Source: Phaseolus vulgaris
Lineage: Eukaryota > Streptophyta > Magnoliopsida > Fabales > Fabaceae
Direction: 5' to 3'
DNA length: 64,000 bases
NCBI RefSeq assembly: GCF_000499845.2
Contig: NC_023758.2
Location: forward strand, 25,083,520-25,147,519
Shown piece by piece: positions 1-13,917 of the stretch. The notes beneath the pieces were generated by a model. The model saw only the letters and a program-made list of their open reading frames with translations, searched no databases and was not told the DNA's origin. The position numbers and the translations under genes are program-made. Position 1 is the first letter of the stretch. Every line of letters begins with the position of its first letter.

Positions 1-378
1 GGTGGAGGGTGCAACGAGCGCGACAATCTCGGTGCAGTTCCAGTCTCTACCGCACTTCCGAGATTTTCTCCAATGGAATCGAAAAATCTAGAATTTTCCA
101 TGCAACTCTTATTTGTTTAAAAACATACTCTGTTTTTCGTTTATTATTTTGCTATACCAGATTCTGTGATTCTGTTTTACAACAATGCTTAGTCAATTAT
201 GTATGATTATGCCCCATGTCCGAATACTCCACTACCATGTTGAAGCCCCACTAAACATGCAATCTCACCCTTATTTGACCAACCAAAGCATTCAATTCAA
301 AACAGTAACACAAACTATACAAAACAAACATTCAAATTGTGTTGAATGCCCTGATTCTTCCCGTTCTATCAATGGTTA

Positions 379-424
<46 letters not shown>

Positions 425-1721
425 CACTCACCTATATCTTGAAAATCAAAAGAAACAACCAATTTTTTTTTTTAAACAGAGTATAGGACTCTTGCTTCCA
501 CCACGTCCAATAGGTTGCTTATCTCATGCAATATCTTAAAATTCGTAACATTCAACAATTTCTCTTGTATTGTAATAATCAATATTTTGTTCAAATTATT
601 TTCAGTCAAGTTTTTCATTAATGTACCAAGTATATTGTGAGAGAAAAATTTCATCGGGACCTCATCAAACTTTTTCCTATATGTAAAGGCCTTCAACCAT
701 CTAACACCCTAACCAAAATATTTCTCCTTCTACTTTTTATAATATTTGTTCCAAGTCAAGAATGCTTAATATATACTCCTAACTTGAGGAGGTCAGTCAA
801 AATTATACACAAATTTCAAAATCAGTTTAATGCACTAAACACATTTTCTATTTTTTTATAGTTTCCGTTTCTGTGCTCTATATAACAGGCTTGTTGGGTC
901 TGTTTTGTAAGACACAATTCTCCTTTACAATAAAACTTTCTCTTCATGTTTTCTGCTGCTATTTTTTCCTTTGTTTCTTGTTCTTTTCTTTTACACGGTA
1001 ATCAATTCTTTGATTGAATGAAGAACGTTTGCATGCGCTGCTACCAAGCCAAACACACTTCGAATTTGATGGCACTAGATAATACACTTAAAATACATCA
1101 AGTCATTGGTATGAATGTTGATTTGACTTTGAAATGACATAGTATAATAAGAACCTGAAAGTGGAACAATCTCACAACTCAAAGAAAAGTACAAGTTTTG
1201 GCTTGAGACAAAAAATTTCATCACTATTTTGTGTTTGCTGGTGTGTCATTTTCGTGGCTTGGTTTTGAAGGTTTTAAAAACATCAAATATAACTTTATGC
1301 GTGATGAAAACAAAGGAAAAATCACTCAAAAATATATTAAAATGAGACATAGACTTTTTAATATGGGTGTACACAAGAATACGAAAATGGAACAATCACT
1401 ATTTTAAGCCTTTAGAAAAATGGGTTAGGAGGGATCACAGGTTTTGCCTTGAAGTGTTAGGAAGACTACAAAGCAAGACTTTCGTGAATAGCAATTTTCA
1501 CTCTCTAGTAGTTAAAATTTTTACAAAAAATGGTGTTATGGCTAGTGAGATTTTTCGACCTTGTTTTCACGCTCGTTTCTTATGATTTTTGAGAAAGATT
1601 TTGGTTAACTTTAGAGGAGCCATGAGGTAAAATAGTTAGTATTACGTGTTATAAGGACCAAGAAACAAATTTTTCAAGCCCAAGATATAATTTTTAGTCG
1701 TTAGGAAGTTTTTTAATAGAT
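1..1721. other. AT-rich intergenic DNA
   Basis: No coding region or transposon end is recognised. The first 80 bases are richer in GC than the rest but carry no readable domain. A long (AT)n tract lies at 383-422. Short open frames here are of random composition. Confidence 0.5.
383..422. repeat. (AT)n microsatellite
   Basis: About 20 uninterrupted AT dinucleotides. Comparable tracts occur at 12183-12222, 13870-13915 and 53725-53767. Confidence 0.95.
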
Positions 1722-1730
1722 TTTTGTGAG

Positions 1731-2104
1731 GACAATTTCTTCCTGCACCATATTACACTTTTAACCTGCACCGTATATTTTTTAAAATTTCCAAAATTAC
1801 TCTTATTTTGAATTTGAAAATCTAGAATAATAAATATAATTCGAAACTCAAAAAATACATTCCAGATAAAAAAATTGAAAAATACAAAATTAAAAATTCT
1901 CTCTGAATAAAAAATTTTAGAATTCAAAAATATGTTTCAGAAATTTAAATCCGGAATACTTTTAAAAAAAAAGTTTTGAAAGTAAATTTTATCAACACCC
2001 TCTTTTTATTTAAAGTTATTTTTATATTTTTAGGAACATTTTTTTCATTTCAAATAGCAGATTGAGTGTATGCAAGAATTAAAATGGTGCAGAGAGAATT
2101 TGCC
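1731..2104. mobile_element. MULE-type MITE, copy 1
   Basis: The ends form imperfect terminal inverted repeats: the left begins GACAATTTCTTCCTGCACCA and the reverse complement of the right begins GGCAAATTCTCTCTGCACCA. The element is flanked by a perfect 9-bp direct repeat TTTTGTGAG (1722-1730 and 2105-2113), the duplication length typical of Mutator-like elements. It is 374 bp, AT-rich and non-coding. A relative with similar ends lies at 18142-18653. Confidence 0.85.
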
Positions 2105-2113
2105 TTTTGTGAG

Positions 2114-2997
2114 TCCAAATTTTTCATCCTAGTTTTCGTGCAATTTAGTTCATGTTTTGGTTACCTTTTGGATGGTCCATGAACTAATTTTTTGTATTCT
2201 TTATGTTTTCAGAATCCAGAGATAAGAACTATTTGAAATGCATTTTATATTGCAAGATATGAGATTTTTAAAAAAATTGGCTATGACCAAAAGTTTTGGA
2301 AGTACGAAATCATACTCTTTTATGTTCTTGAGATTGTTTAGCTCTGTGTTATGAGAATCTATAAATAATAACCACCAGTCTTATATGATGTGTTATGCAT
2401 TGAAATGTTTGATGATTTTGTGCATTGTAAAGTAAAATATGTGTAATACATATAATAGAAGACTTGTTATTATACTGAAACTTCTATTAAATAATGGAAA
2501 CTTTTATGACAATTATTATTATTAAACACAGACTTGTTACTAAAAAAACTTCAAGAATTGAAATAAAAATGAATAAAATACAAAGAATAATAATAATTGG
2601 ACTTTCTTTTCTTTTTCCAATGGAGAACTCTATAAAAAACACTAAAAACCTAATGATAGAAGGTGGTCGAAAAGGAAAATATGTATATGTTGTGTATGGG
2701 GCATGATCAAAGCCATTCACTTCAGGCATCTAACTTCTTTGTTGTGTAGCAGGGGTTGATATAAGAGCAAGCAAAGCCAAAATTGCACTCAAAATTGCAA
2801 AAGTACCATTCTTCTTTCATGTGACCTCGACTAGGACAAAAGGGGTGAAAGAAAACTGCTGTGTACCACACTAGAGTCTGTCACACAGCCATAATATGTA
2901 GAAGAGTTTGATCTTCTGAAGAGTTTTTGTATTTGTTTTTTTCTTTTTTGTTTTAGGGTTGGCTTCAGAGACAGTGAAGTCAGGAACTGAAGACTCC
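2114..2997. other. Intergenic DNA, including 3' flank of the PILS gene
   Basis: AT-rich sequence with no recognisable gene. The part nearest 2997 is downstream of the minus-strand PILS stop codon and probably holds its 3' UTR. No poly(A) signal stands out enough to call. Confidence 0.4.
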
Positions 2998-5977
2998 TTA
3001 AGATAATAGCCACAAGAGGAATGTTGACCAGGCAGTGAGTGCTATGGCTGCAGCACTATATGTCCACAACAGAATAACTGAACACTCTTCATTTCCTACA
3101 TCAAATAGCTGAGCCATGGTACCTGCGTGATAATTGCATTGAATTTTGTCAATGAGAAATCCATAGCTAATGAAAGATCAAGTAAAGGTACTTCAATTAA
3201 AAGCATGTGCATGGAATGGAATCTTTCACTTACTGATATTCATAGCCGGTGGCATGGCATACTGCATCACCAGCACATACTGAAACAAAGGATCAACTGG
3301 GAGTAAGCCAAAATTTGCTGCTGCTTTTACAATGAACAATCCAATCACAGGTAGTAGGAAAAGTCGGCCTATGATGATGCTGATGAGGGTCAATGGTTTG
3401 ATAGTAGATGATTTCAAGCCTGCAATTTCAAGACAAGGTTGACTAAGTCATTTTTTGGACCATGAAATTGGTTAAAGAGTATGCTATGATATATATGGCA
3501 GCTAGTTTTTTTATACCTTGAGTGAGGTTACCACCCAGCAAAAGGGTGATGCAAGGAATGGTCCCATTCCTGAAAAACAATGAGTTCAATCAGATAACAA
3601 CGTGGTTGGAAAAGAAATTGAACTGCAGAACAATTTGGTTTTATGAGCAAAGTCACGTACCCTAGTAATTGAAGAGAGTCTTGGATGACATGCAGTGGAG
3701 CATTGTCTCCGATTATTAGGTTTCTCAGCCATGCAACCGCACCGAAGAGGAAACCAAAAAACTGATGGTGCAAATAAGGAAGTAGGTGAATGTCAGAATA
3801 CAATGAAGTAGTGCAAACTAGAGACCAAACCAAGAAACGAATCTAACAAAGGAAACAGAAAGGAAAGCAGAAGAAAAAAAAACTCACTGTTGCAATTGCT
3901 GGTGGTGACATGAGTTCTTCCAGAAACTGACTACTCACTTCCACTATTCTATGCCAGAGCGATTCGGTCTTCTTTGATACACTGGACTGACCTTGGTCTA
4001 CAGGCTGAAAATTCACACCCCTTTTATTAACTATAGCTGTATTCGAGGATGTTTGATATAGATATGTGCTATATTATGCATGCTTTGATCAGGTATAAAG
4101 AAAATAATACATGCATACATTTGGATAGGAATTATACTAATCGTTAATTTGTTACTTGATTAACCGTGTGGATAATCACTTTCATGTAGTTAAATAGATT
4201 CTCACATTTTTTATTAAACTGATGCGTAAATGTAAACTATAATTTTCATTTTCAAAACCTTCCTTCGTACTAAAACAAGTATAGCAGGTTGTTGGTCTTA
4301 CAATTTGGTTTTCAGTGTCACAAACATAGGTCGATGTCGGCACCTCAATTGAGTTTTGGCTGTCATTGTCCTTGAGAAGGAGAGTTTCTGCATTAGCATC
4401 AAACTCTTTGTTGGGAACCTTAATGATCTCAGCAGCCTCGAGTGCCTTAAATTTCAATGATCTGCTTTTTATAGTCTGAAAAGTGTAGGTCCAGATGAAG
4501 ATGCCACCAAGCTACAATTAACATAACAAGACGAGATAATAAGATACACAACACAATATGCTACAAGCAAAATTTTAAATGTAAAATAGAGGCCTCACCG
4601 CCATAGAGAAAGATGCATAGGAGAGTGCATTATTGCGGCAAACGTCACGTGCACCAAATGGTCCTCCCTTCTCATCACAGATAGCAGGGATGATTACAAT
4701 AGGAAGGTTGCCCATATTTCCTGATCAAGGAAGCATTCATGAAACAAGAACATTTTAGATGAAGTTCTTCTGATAAAATTATTAAGACACGGCTTAGAAG
4801 GAGTGGAAAATGAAGTATTGGGGGATGGTGGCATAAATTTTACAGTGTATCAAGACATGCATCCATGTCTAAAGACACAGTCAAATTTTGTCCACCTTCA
4901 GCTTCTCTATTCCTTCAAATTTTACTCTTGCTGAACATACTATAATTTTGATGCCATGATACCTGATGAACATGCAGCAATTATAAGACCTTCCACTTTC
5001 AGATTAGGCTTCAGTAATTTCACAAGTATCCATCCGATAATTCCTCCAATTAAGAAGGTAAGTCCAACGTTAACGGGCATAAACCACCTGCACGAAAGTT
5101 AAGCCGAACACAATCATGAAACATGCACAAAAATTCCATCAGTACTATCGGTGAAAAAAATATGTAACAAAATCAAAGTCTGTGTTATAATTACTAAGCT
5201 TATGGCTCTGACTCTGCCCCTAACAGAGGTTATTATATTCTAACAAAAATAAACAATGCAAACATGGTCATATGATCCGTATCCTTTTTAGAAAATGAGT
5301 GACGATTTTTAGTACACTGCTTGCTGGCGGAGGCACCAAAAGTGAACGTGGAATAATGTCACTTTTATAAAAATAAATACAGATGAATAAAGTTAGCAAA
5401 ATTTAACACAAAATTTGACTGAAATCATAAAATTGCTTCATCTCTTTATACAAAACTTGGTTCATAAAATTGATTGCAAAATATAGTTCTTGCATGTTTG
5501 ACAAAAACTGTTTTCGTTCTGACCAGCATTTCTCTAAAACTGACTCAAAAACCATACAAAGTACTTGAGAGTGGAAAACAAATCTATCTGTCCCTACCAT
5601 GATATCATATCTTCTAGTGAAACACTCTTGGCGAAACTGGCAAATATAAGTGAAGGAGTGAATATAAAGAAGACAATCTGCAAAACAGGAAAAACAAAAC
5701 ACAACAAATGTTTGATAAGAACCATGCAGAATCTGTGCTGCATTTGTTGTCTATTAATGCAGGAACATTTAACAGGTGTATATTAGTACGTTAACCATTA
5801 CACATATGTTTAATATGACGTGCATATATATTATCTTACCTTGTTCAAAGCTTTCCGAATATCTGACGAAAGAAGATGGTCGAAATACCGAGTTGCCATC
5901 AAAGCTCCCAATGCACTGATAAGAAGGACTTGAATAATTGGCATAGAAGCCACCTCTAACAGTTCCACAAAACCCAT
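2998..5977 (-). CDS. PILS: PIN-LIKES (PILS) auxin efflux carrier family protein, 10 exons
   Basis: The product is an integral membrane protein of the auxin efflux carrier superfamily. PILS proteins sit in the ER membrane and control intracellular auxin availability. Exons in transcript order are 5977-5840, 5677-5598, 5087-4963, 4720-4599, 4511-4302, 4004-3888, 3761-3661, 3569-3517, 3419-3234 and 3122-2998. All introns are GT-AG, phases agree, and the product is 418 aa, the usual family size. The start MGFVELLEVASMPIIQ is the classic PILS N-terminus. ISWWFMPVNVGLTF, then SSGNMGNLP and ICDEKGGPFG, mark the first helical bundle. A hydrophilic central loop (exon 5 and start of exon 6) follows. 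GDNAPL, NGTIPC, DPLFQYVL and PPAMNIS mark the second bundle. The sequence resembles the PILS5-like group most, but the exact orthologue is not assigned. No inactivating lesion was seen. Confidence 0.93.
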
Positions 5978-8900
5978 CTTCCTTTGACCTTCTTGTGCTG
6001 ATCTACTTCTTCTCTTTGCTTAATATTACTCTTGAACTCTTTTCTTAGTTTTATTCACCCCCTATATACATAGCATAGGAAACAGGAAAGAACAGACGAG
6101 TCATTAGATCCAGGACAAGAAAAGGAAAATGATGAAGCGTGACAGCAACCTATGATTAACTAGTGTTTTGAAGTGGGGTCAGTGCCTACAACCAATCTGT
6201 GAGTATCATACTCAATATATTTACTGGACTAACTAGTGAGTGTAGTTTTGGAAACTGTAATTGACCGTGGTTTAGGTTCTTCAAATTGTGAAAAGACTAT
6301 TAGATGATCTAATATCACCAAATCAGTTTTTAAACGTATTCAAAAAAATTAACTAAAAAAATTAGTGAATGATTTCAAATCAGCTAGAAGTTCATAAATG
6401 TGCATGCCTTACTATATGTGATGTCATTGCCTGGCTCCACTGCACCACTGTCGTATTATGCAGATCACGGAGTGGGTGGTGCAGTGACAAACAGGATCAC
6501 TGAACTCAATGAAATCTTTTATATGCACTAATAATGTAGTGACAGATTCCTACCACATCTCCAACTTGAATCCTTATTAAACATGCAGAGAAAGTGACTA
6601 AAAACTGTACTTTATAACTGGCATGAAGAAACATACTAGTCCCCACGTATTTAACTTTACACCATCGTTAATTTATTTATAACAACATAGTATATAAGAC
6701 AATTTCCTTGTTTATGGTCAATAACTATTTTGGTAAAATTTTAATCTCTTAAAGTGAATAATGACACGAAAGAAGATAATCCTAGAGTTTCAATTCAATG
6801 TAGTTCAACTTTTTGGGAGAGTTTTTTTGAAAATTTTCCCACGTTAATGAATTCCCAGAGCCTACCTCCCCGTGTGGATGGCTTTGTTCCGTGTTTGGCC
6901 TCCACGTTCCAACTTCAGCCCACCTTGCCGTTTTATCTCTATTATTATCTCCAGAAGTGAATGATTGATGACAACACAGCAAAACCAAGCCCAAAATCTA
7001 TTTTAAAATTATTTTAATTGTTTAGTTTATTTATTACAGGTGGGATCACATCTTTTCTGTTCAATGGTTCATTTGTTTTTAGCTGGTTCTTTATCATTGT
7101 TAGTCAAAAGCAGTAACTTTTCATCCAGTCAATTCAAATTTGGAATGAAGATATCATTACTTGTTTAGAATAATTGAAATTGCATAACTAGAGTACGTCT
7201 CTTTTGGTTATGGTAAGTTACCCGAGTCATACAGATATTTTTATGGTTGGTAAGTACATGTACTAATACTTTTAGCAAATGTATCCTATTTTAGCTGCTT
7301 TTTTCTTATAAGAGTGATTCTCTTAAATTTGTTAGTGAGTAAACTTTAATTGGAAAGATGACTCAATGATATGAGGTAAATAGTTTTAATCAGGAGACCT
7401 TTGAACTCTTTTTATAGGTGACTAACTAATCATAATATTTTTTTGAAAATTTGGAGTATTAGTTAAATACTTCTTTTAATTTTATTCATTGTTTGCTGAT
7501 AAAAAAAATAATACCAATAACTATAAACTTGTTTGATTTCTTCCTTTCAAATTTATCTCTATCTTTGAAAATGCATTATATGAATAATAATCTATTTAAA
7601 ATATTTTATAACCTAACATAGATCATTGTCTAAGATATGACTGTACATATATCATAAATATACATCTTCATAAATAAAAGATGGAGAAAGAAATAAAAAA
7701 AATAAAGAATATAATCAAATTAAAAAAAGTCAAATAAAACAATTATTTGAAACAAAAGAAAAAAAATTAAAGTTGATAACCCTCCTCCCAAAAAAGGAAA
7801 TGATTATGAATTGTACCAAAGTTGACTCTATAGATAAATTATTAGGTTTCAGATTATTATAGATTTAATAGATCTCCTTATGACATAAGATTGAATGTTA
7901 ATTGTAGTTTTTATATGCTTAAAAAACATAAACGTATGTAAGCTTACAGTTATGTCATTATTGATGGGGTCTGAAAAGAAAATATGTGGTAAAAAATACA
8001 TCTAAAACCTACAAATTCCATGATTTAGAAACAACCGACTAAACTTTGTTTCAGCAAAACATGTTTTCTTAGAAACCACGTGTCTGCAAAGTTGTAGTTG
8101 CAAAGTTGTGTTATAACTCTATCATCAGAGGTTTCGTAAGTACTTACACTTTTGCTCACATCTTTCCGAAAAAACAAGGGAGCACACTACACCTTAGCTG
8201 GAATGACAGTACAGGGAAAAAGATGAAGCATGGAATAATTCCACTCACATCTTTAACGATAATATTTATTATTTGACAATTCTAAATATAGTGTACATTT
8301 TTTTAAGTTTGGGAGCCATATAAATAAGTTAAAATCTTTGCTGATAAAAAAAAATAATATATAAATTGGTTGAAAAACCCAAATGTTTCATTTAATTTTA
8401 TTTCTTATAATTGATAAAAAAAGAACTTACACATTTACTCTTTGTTATCGTATTTTCAACCAACTTTCCTTATCTATCAGTGGCCTCTAAATATAATTTT
8501 GTTTTAAATGTTATTTTGATAAAGATAAAAATTAATGATTATTGTTGTAAACTATGAAAATTATATATAAATTTATGGGTCAAATGAAAAGAATATATTT
8601 CAATTCAAACTTCCTGTCAAGTTATATATGTGATCACTTTATCTCACATGAAATCTAATCCAATAATTATAATGACATTCATAAGTCAATCTCTAATTAC
8701 TAAAAACCACCAATCAAATATGATTATTTTTTTTATCTCTTTTTTATTTTAAAAATATTTACCACAATTATTTCTTTTATTACTGATTGATTATACACCC
8801 TGTCTTTGGGGTATATATATATATAGATGGAGAGAAAACACATAAAAAATTATATTAATATAAGTAGTTTACTTTCTCTCTTATGTTTTTTCATTTTCAT

Positions 8901-9259
8901 TGGGCAAACAAAACCCTTCATTTCATTATCAAAACAAAGTAATAAAAAACCCTCATTTCATTTCAGAAAAAAAATACTAATGATGTTTAGTAGATGAGAC
9001 GATAAATGAGAATAAATTAGTGTGTTTGAAACAGGAAAAAAAAAAGTTATAAAATAATTCTTAAAATAGGGAGTCTCAATATATTACTTCTGTTCATTTA
9101 TTTCTATTGAAGAACTTAAAACTTGTAGTCATAGATATGTACGTGAAAAAATTTAGGTATAACTTTAAGATTTTAAAATATTTTGAATGGTTGATTTTTC
9201 TTATAATTATAAGTTAGAGTTTTAATGATTTCTCTGTGCATTAAAATGTAATTGAAATC
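5978..9259. other. PILS upstream region and AT-rich intergenic DNA
   Basis: The part next to 5978 holds the PILS 5' UTR and promoter; no TATA box can be assigned with confidence. From about 6960 the sequence is very AT-rich with poly-A and poly-T runs. No gene, RNA gene or complete transposon is recognised. Confidence 0.4.
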
Positions 9260-10189
9260 TCAAACACCATTGATAAAGTTAGATTTACCTCCGATCTTAA
9301 TGTGGTCATGGGATGAGGGAGACAAAGAGAAAGGAGGGACGCAAGGCTTCCCACCAAAATACTTTGGATGAGAACATGCGTGTGCTCCGGTTGCTTCGGA
9401 ATGATAGGAAATTCACAAACACATGTACCATATGATATGTACATGAAGGTGAAAGACAATATTTTAAAAAACCCGTTCACAACCACCAATATGAAAATCG
9501 GTTAAAAATCTCACATAATATTTATTTATTTGTAACTAACTATAAATCTCACTTTATAAGAAATTAAGTTAGGTTTAAAGTTTATTTTTATAAAAGAAAA
9601 TATTTTAAAACCTATCATAAGGAGAATTTGTTCGAGAGTTATGTGAAATTGTGAGTTAAGAAGGATGAACCTAAATGGTTTTCGCTATTCTCACCCTAAC
9701 TCAATTAACATATCTAAACAAAAATCAACATCAAATATAAAATACGTAAGAAACAGTATCTATAGGGTTATTATTCTATATACATACATTTGTACGTATT
9801 GACACATGCATATATAGGTATAAATGCAACACACAAGCGTCCCCAAAGAACATCTCAGCAGCCAAAAAGTTTCCGACGAAACGGATTTTCTTTTACAAAT
9901 ATGATGATTATAGAAATCATCTGAAAAGGAAAACTAAATGTAAAGCTATAGGTCTTGAAATTGAGAAGGGAAAGCAAATAAAATCAGATTTTGAAACAGT
10001 GATTGATTCGAGTAACTAATGCATTTGAAACGAAAACATGCTTTGTGAGTGGAAAATTACAGTTGAAATGAATGATCAGAGAAAGAAGAAATTCAAACCT
10101 GGAGTTACAGAAATATTCAGCAAAAGAACAGCAAGGAGAAGTGAGTTGAGAAGGAGAGAAGATATTTGCCTCAGAAGATTGAGTTTCAT
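9260..10189 (-). CDS. Candidate two-exon small secreted peptide gene (weak)
   Basis: Exon 1 (10189-10099) starts at ATG and encodes about 30 residues: a basic, Leu-rich segment (MKLNLLRQ, then SSLLLNSLLLAVLLLNIS) that reads as a signal peptide with likely cleavage near VTPG. It ends at CCAG followed by GT. A phase-compatible acceptor (CCGAAG) at 9393 opens a second exon of 134 nt to a TGA at 9260-9262, giving a 74-aa precursor with CSHPKYFGGKPC in its mature part. A further donor-like GGTAAAT near 9290 could lead to a third exon. W-box cores (TTGAC and its complement) lie upstream at about 10245-10265. No known peptide family is recognised. The call rests on the signal peptide plus matching splice phase and could be chance. 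Confidence 0.3.
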
Positions 10190-11504
10190 ATATATATATT
10201 GACAAATAGAGAAAGAGATATTGTTCTTTATCTCCTCCAACTTTGACCAAGTTAACAAGTCAATAACCAAATTCAATTTTATCATTCTATGTATTATTTC
10301 GGGGATATAGTTATATATATCATCTACTCATTAACACCTAGGCCTAAATGATTTTCTTTATTATTTATTTCTTTCTATAAAAAATAATCTACTCATTTAT
10401 TAATACATTCATTATTTTAACGTTTATCGAATATAATTTAGAACTTGGACTATATATGTTAACCTTTTCTTTTCATTCCTATATTGTATGTTACATGCCA
10501 AGTAATAATTAATAATATAATTTTAATCAAATGTGTTACAGTGAGCAATTGATATTTTCAATTAAAGAATTTGTTAATTACACAGTTTTTTTTTTTAAAA
10601 AAAAAGGTATTTTGAAATTAATCAGAATAATAACCTGTCAGTATACTCTCTTGTACAAGTGGATATATTATTTCAAACTTATTGAATACATTTACATCTT
10701 TATACCTAATTGTTTTTTTAAGAAAGAATATTTGACAAGTTACAGCCAGATATTTAATGATAGTTGTAGATAAATTTCTTAGGATATATACTTCTTTTGA
10801 AAAGCAAGTAATTATATGTTAACAAATCTCTTTAATTAAATATTGAGTAATTTTTAATCAAATGTCAAGTAATTATATAACTTATCCCAAAAACAAAGAC
10901 TAATCATTGAGAAGAAAAAAGTAATATTGTCAAGGATCTTAGAGTGCATATAAAGTGGGTAAATTCCCTTTAAACATAGTTTAATAATCTATATCATCAA
11001 AGTAACATCACCAAAAATAAATCTTTCAAACAGAAATACGTGTAATTACTATTATGTCTACCAACATTAATTAATTAACTAATCTTAATAATAATCGTTG
11101 AACCACTTAAAAGGCTATTAAATTATGTTATAATCAATCATATCTACCTTGGAAACAATATCTATCAAAATAGATCTCAAATCTTATCTTTTTAATTTTT
11201 GCTAATTGATATGAAATGAACGTCTTGTTATTTGACTTCGTGATCATATGATCTCACACTATGTTATGAAATTAACTTAAAAGTTTGTGAAAAATGTTTA
11301 CTATATATTTTTTCTATTGTTTTATAATAATAGTTTAAATTTGTTTCACTCAAGAAAAAAACATTTATTTTTTATTTTTAATGTCATTTCACATATTAAT
11401 TTCTTTCGTTCCAAGATCGAGTCATTAGCTTCCTACCCAATATATAAACAAATTATTATAGAAATCTTGTTTGAAAGCATAATAATATGTGAATAGTATA
11501 TGAC
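10190..11504. other. AT-rich intergenic DNA
   Basis: No coding region is recognised apart from the possible promoter of the candidate peptide gene near 10190-10330. The rest is low-complexity AT-rich sequence. Confidence 0.4.
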
Positions 11505-11778
11505 GTGGCAGAAGTCGTGCCAAGTTGATATGATTTCAGTATGACGGGACAGAAGTCGTGCCAAGTTGGCACGACTTTAGTATGACATGGCAGAAGTCGT
11601 GCCTAATTGGTACGACTTCTGTATGACAGGGCAGAAGTCGTGTCAAGTTGATATGATTTCAGTATGACGGGACAGAAGTCGTGCCAAGTTGGCACGACTT
11701 TAGTATGACATGGCAGAAGTCGTGCCTAATTGGTACGACTTCTGCATATGAAGTCGTCCCAATTAGGCACGACTTGCC
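11505..11778. repeat. 41-bp tandem array of palindromic units with 123-bp higher-order period
   Basis: Six consecutive 41-bp units begin at 11505, 11546, 11587, 11628, 11669 and 11710, each containing CAGAAGTCGTG and most ending AGTATGAC. Units 1-3 are repeated as units 4-6 almost exactly, so the array is a two-copy 123-bp higher-order repeat. Units 2 and 5 contain a near-perfect palindrome around AAGTCGTGCCAAGTTGG and its complement. A partial seventh arm in the other sense follows at 11751-11778. It sits in otherwise AT-rich DNA and has no coding potential. Confidence 0.9.
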
Positions 11779-12178
11779 TAAATTTATAATTTTTTTTAAA
11801 CGGACATCATTTTGGTAAAAACCAAAAAAAATAATCCCATCATAGTCAATAAACCATTCAACGTTGCTTGCTATTTAATAAATTCAACTTTAAACAAAAA
11901 CATAGCTTAAAATGAGAATTACAACATTCGACTGGTATTAATTATTGAGCCACCAAACTTTGCTACGTTATAATCAAGCTCATCACATTGATTTTGCAGA
12001 GAAAACTTTATTTGGAGCATAAATGAGTTTTTTTATAATAACTTTCAGAAGAAAATAAAATAAATATTTTAGATAACTTAAAATTAAGTTATGTATAAAT
12101 TAAAAAGTAAAATTTATATAAGAATTTTTTTATATATTAACCTATGTATAAATATAAATGCATATAAGTTAATACTAA

Positions 12179-12226
<48 letters not shown>

Positions 12227-13869
12227 TTAGCTTAAAATTTAATTTGTGCAACAATTCATTCCATATGAGAGAAAAGTTATCTAAAAAAATAATTTAGTTT
12301 TATCTCTTTTTATTTAACTATCTAGTTATTTTAACTTTTTTTTTAAATTCAAACATGGTCGTCATTATTGCATGTTTTTTAAAATGTATATGATCAATAT
12401 TAACTATGACATAACTTGTCATGATCAATATGTCAACATAATTTCATTTGTCATCATCATATAATCATCATATAAATTGCTGATAAAAAAAATCATATAA
12501 ATTAATAAATAACGATAGTGCTAGAACAAAGTTGATATTATTCTATAAATAAACTTAAGAGTTACTTTTAAAATTTAAGGTTAAATAAGTCTTTGTCATC
12601 TTTAAAATTTTTCCCGTATTAAATTTGATATATTTTTAATATTCAACATTTAATAAATACTTTTAATTTGCTCAATGAAGTAGTTTTGTTATTCTTGCGT
12701 TAACATATAGCACATATAATAATTTTAGTAGCAAATGTACATATATATTAGCATTTGACATAGTAAAAATAGCATTTTAATAACTATTAGAATCAACATA
12801 TTTATCAAATGTTTGACATAAAAGATAATGATTTTTTTAAGATATCGATACAAATCAATTTTGAAGTTACCAACAACCTATTTAACCCTAAAAATAATAT
12901 TACTATTTACTGATAAACAAAAAGTATCAAGCAAGAAGATTTCATTTATTAATACAGTGTTGCCTAACGAAAATATTAAACCGTTGGTAAAAAGATTGTT
13001 TGTCTATAGTAATAGTGATGTACATAGTAATATTACATTATATTTAAATGTATATACTAATTTTATATTAAAAACTATTTAATCAATACAACGTTTAAGT
13101 ATAAATTGTTAATATTTTTACTAATAGTTCAATTTTGTTTAGACCAAATTATGCCAATAAAGGGCAAATCAAAGCAAAGTTGTAAATTTTGCATAAATTT
13201 ATGCGTGAGTTTTACAAAGAAGCATGCATGGTAGTGCTTAAAACAGAGCCAATACATTTTTTGAGCTTATTACAAAATAAAATGGTTTTGCAAAATTGCA
13301 TATATATTTATTTTAATTTTAATTTTTTTAAAATTTATAGTGTTTTTAACAAATATTGAAGATTTCACATTAATTTAAAGTATAATTAAATAATAATAAT
13401 AATATATAAGAGTAAATCTTGTCTTACCAAATCTCTGTCCGGTTTAGGTCACCTTAAAATATATTTTCTTTATTTACAATTGTTTTATTGCATAAGTTAG
13501 TATCACTATTTTTAGAATGTTTTTTTCCTAATCGATTAGTTAAATATAATGTCTGTTTCTTTGACACAATTATCAAACGTATTTTATATATTTATATATG
13601 AAAGAAGAAAATTTGGAATGAACAACAACACTTGCATGTGTTTTGGCACAATTTTGTGGGCATTGGGATGTTTCAGTGTATCTGTCAGCATCTCCATTCC
13701 AATAAGTGAGGTTGTTGTTTTCTGATTTGGCTTTCCTAATTGTTTACAGTAAATATTGATGGCCGTTGACATTGATTCATGCATCAACTTTGTCTCTCTG
13801 ATTCTTATGGGGACGTTATCACCCATCAATGTAACAGAGAGGTAACTTACCAATTATTTCTCTCTTCAG

Positions 13870-13917
<48 letters not shown>

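Noticed and set aside
11505..11778. CRISPR-like array
   Set aside because: The units are contiguous with no unique spacers, repeats are palindromic throughout, and the context is a plant nuclear genome.
13584..13853. Minus-strand 89-codon frame with a donor-like GGTAAGT near its start
   Set aside because: No family resemblance, no matching exon, and it lies just outside the stop of the plastid-protein gene. Not enough to call a gene.
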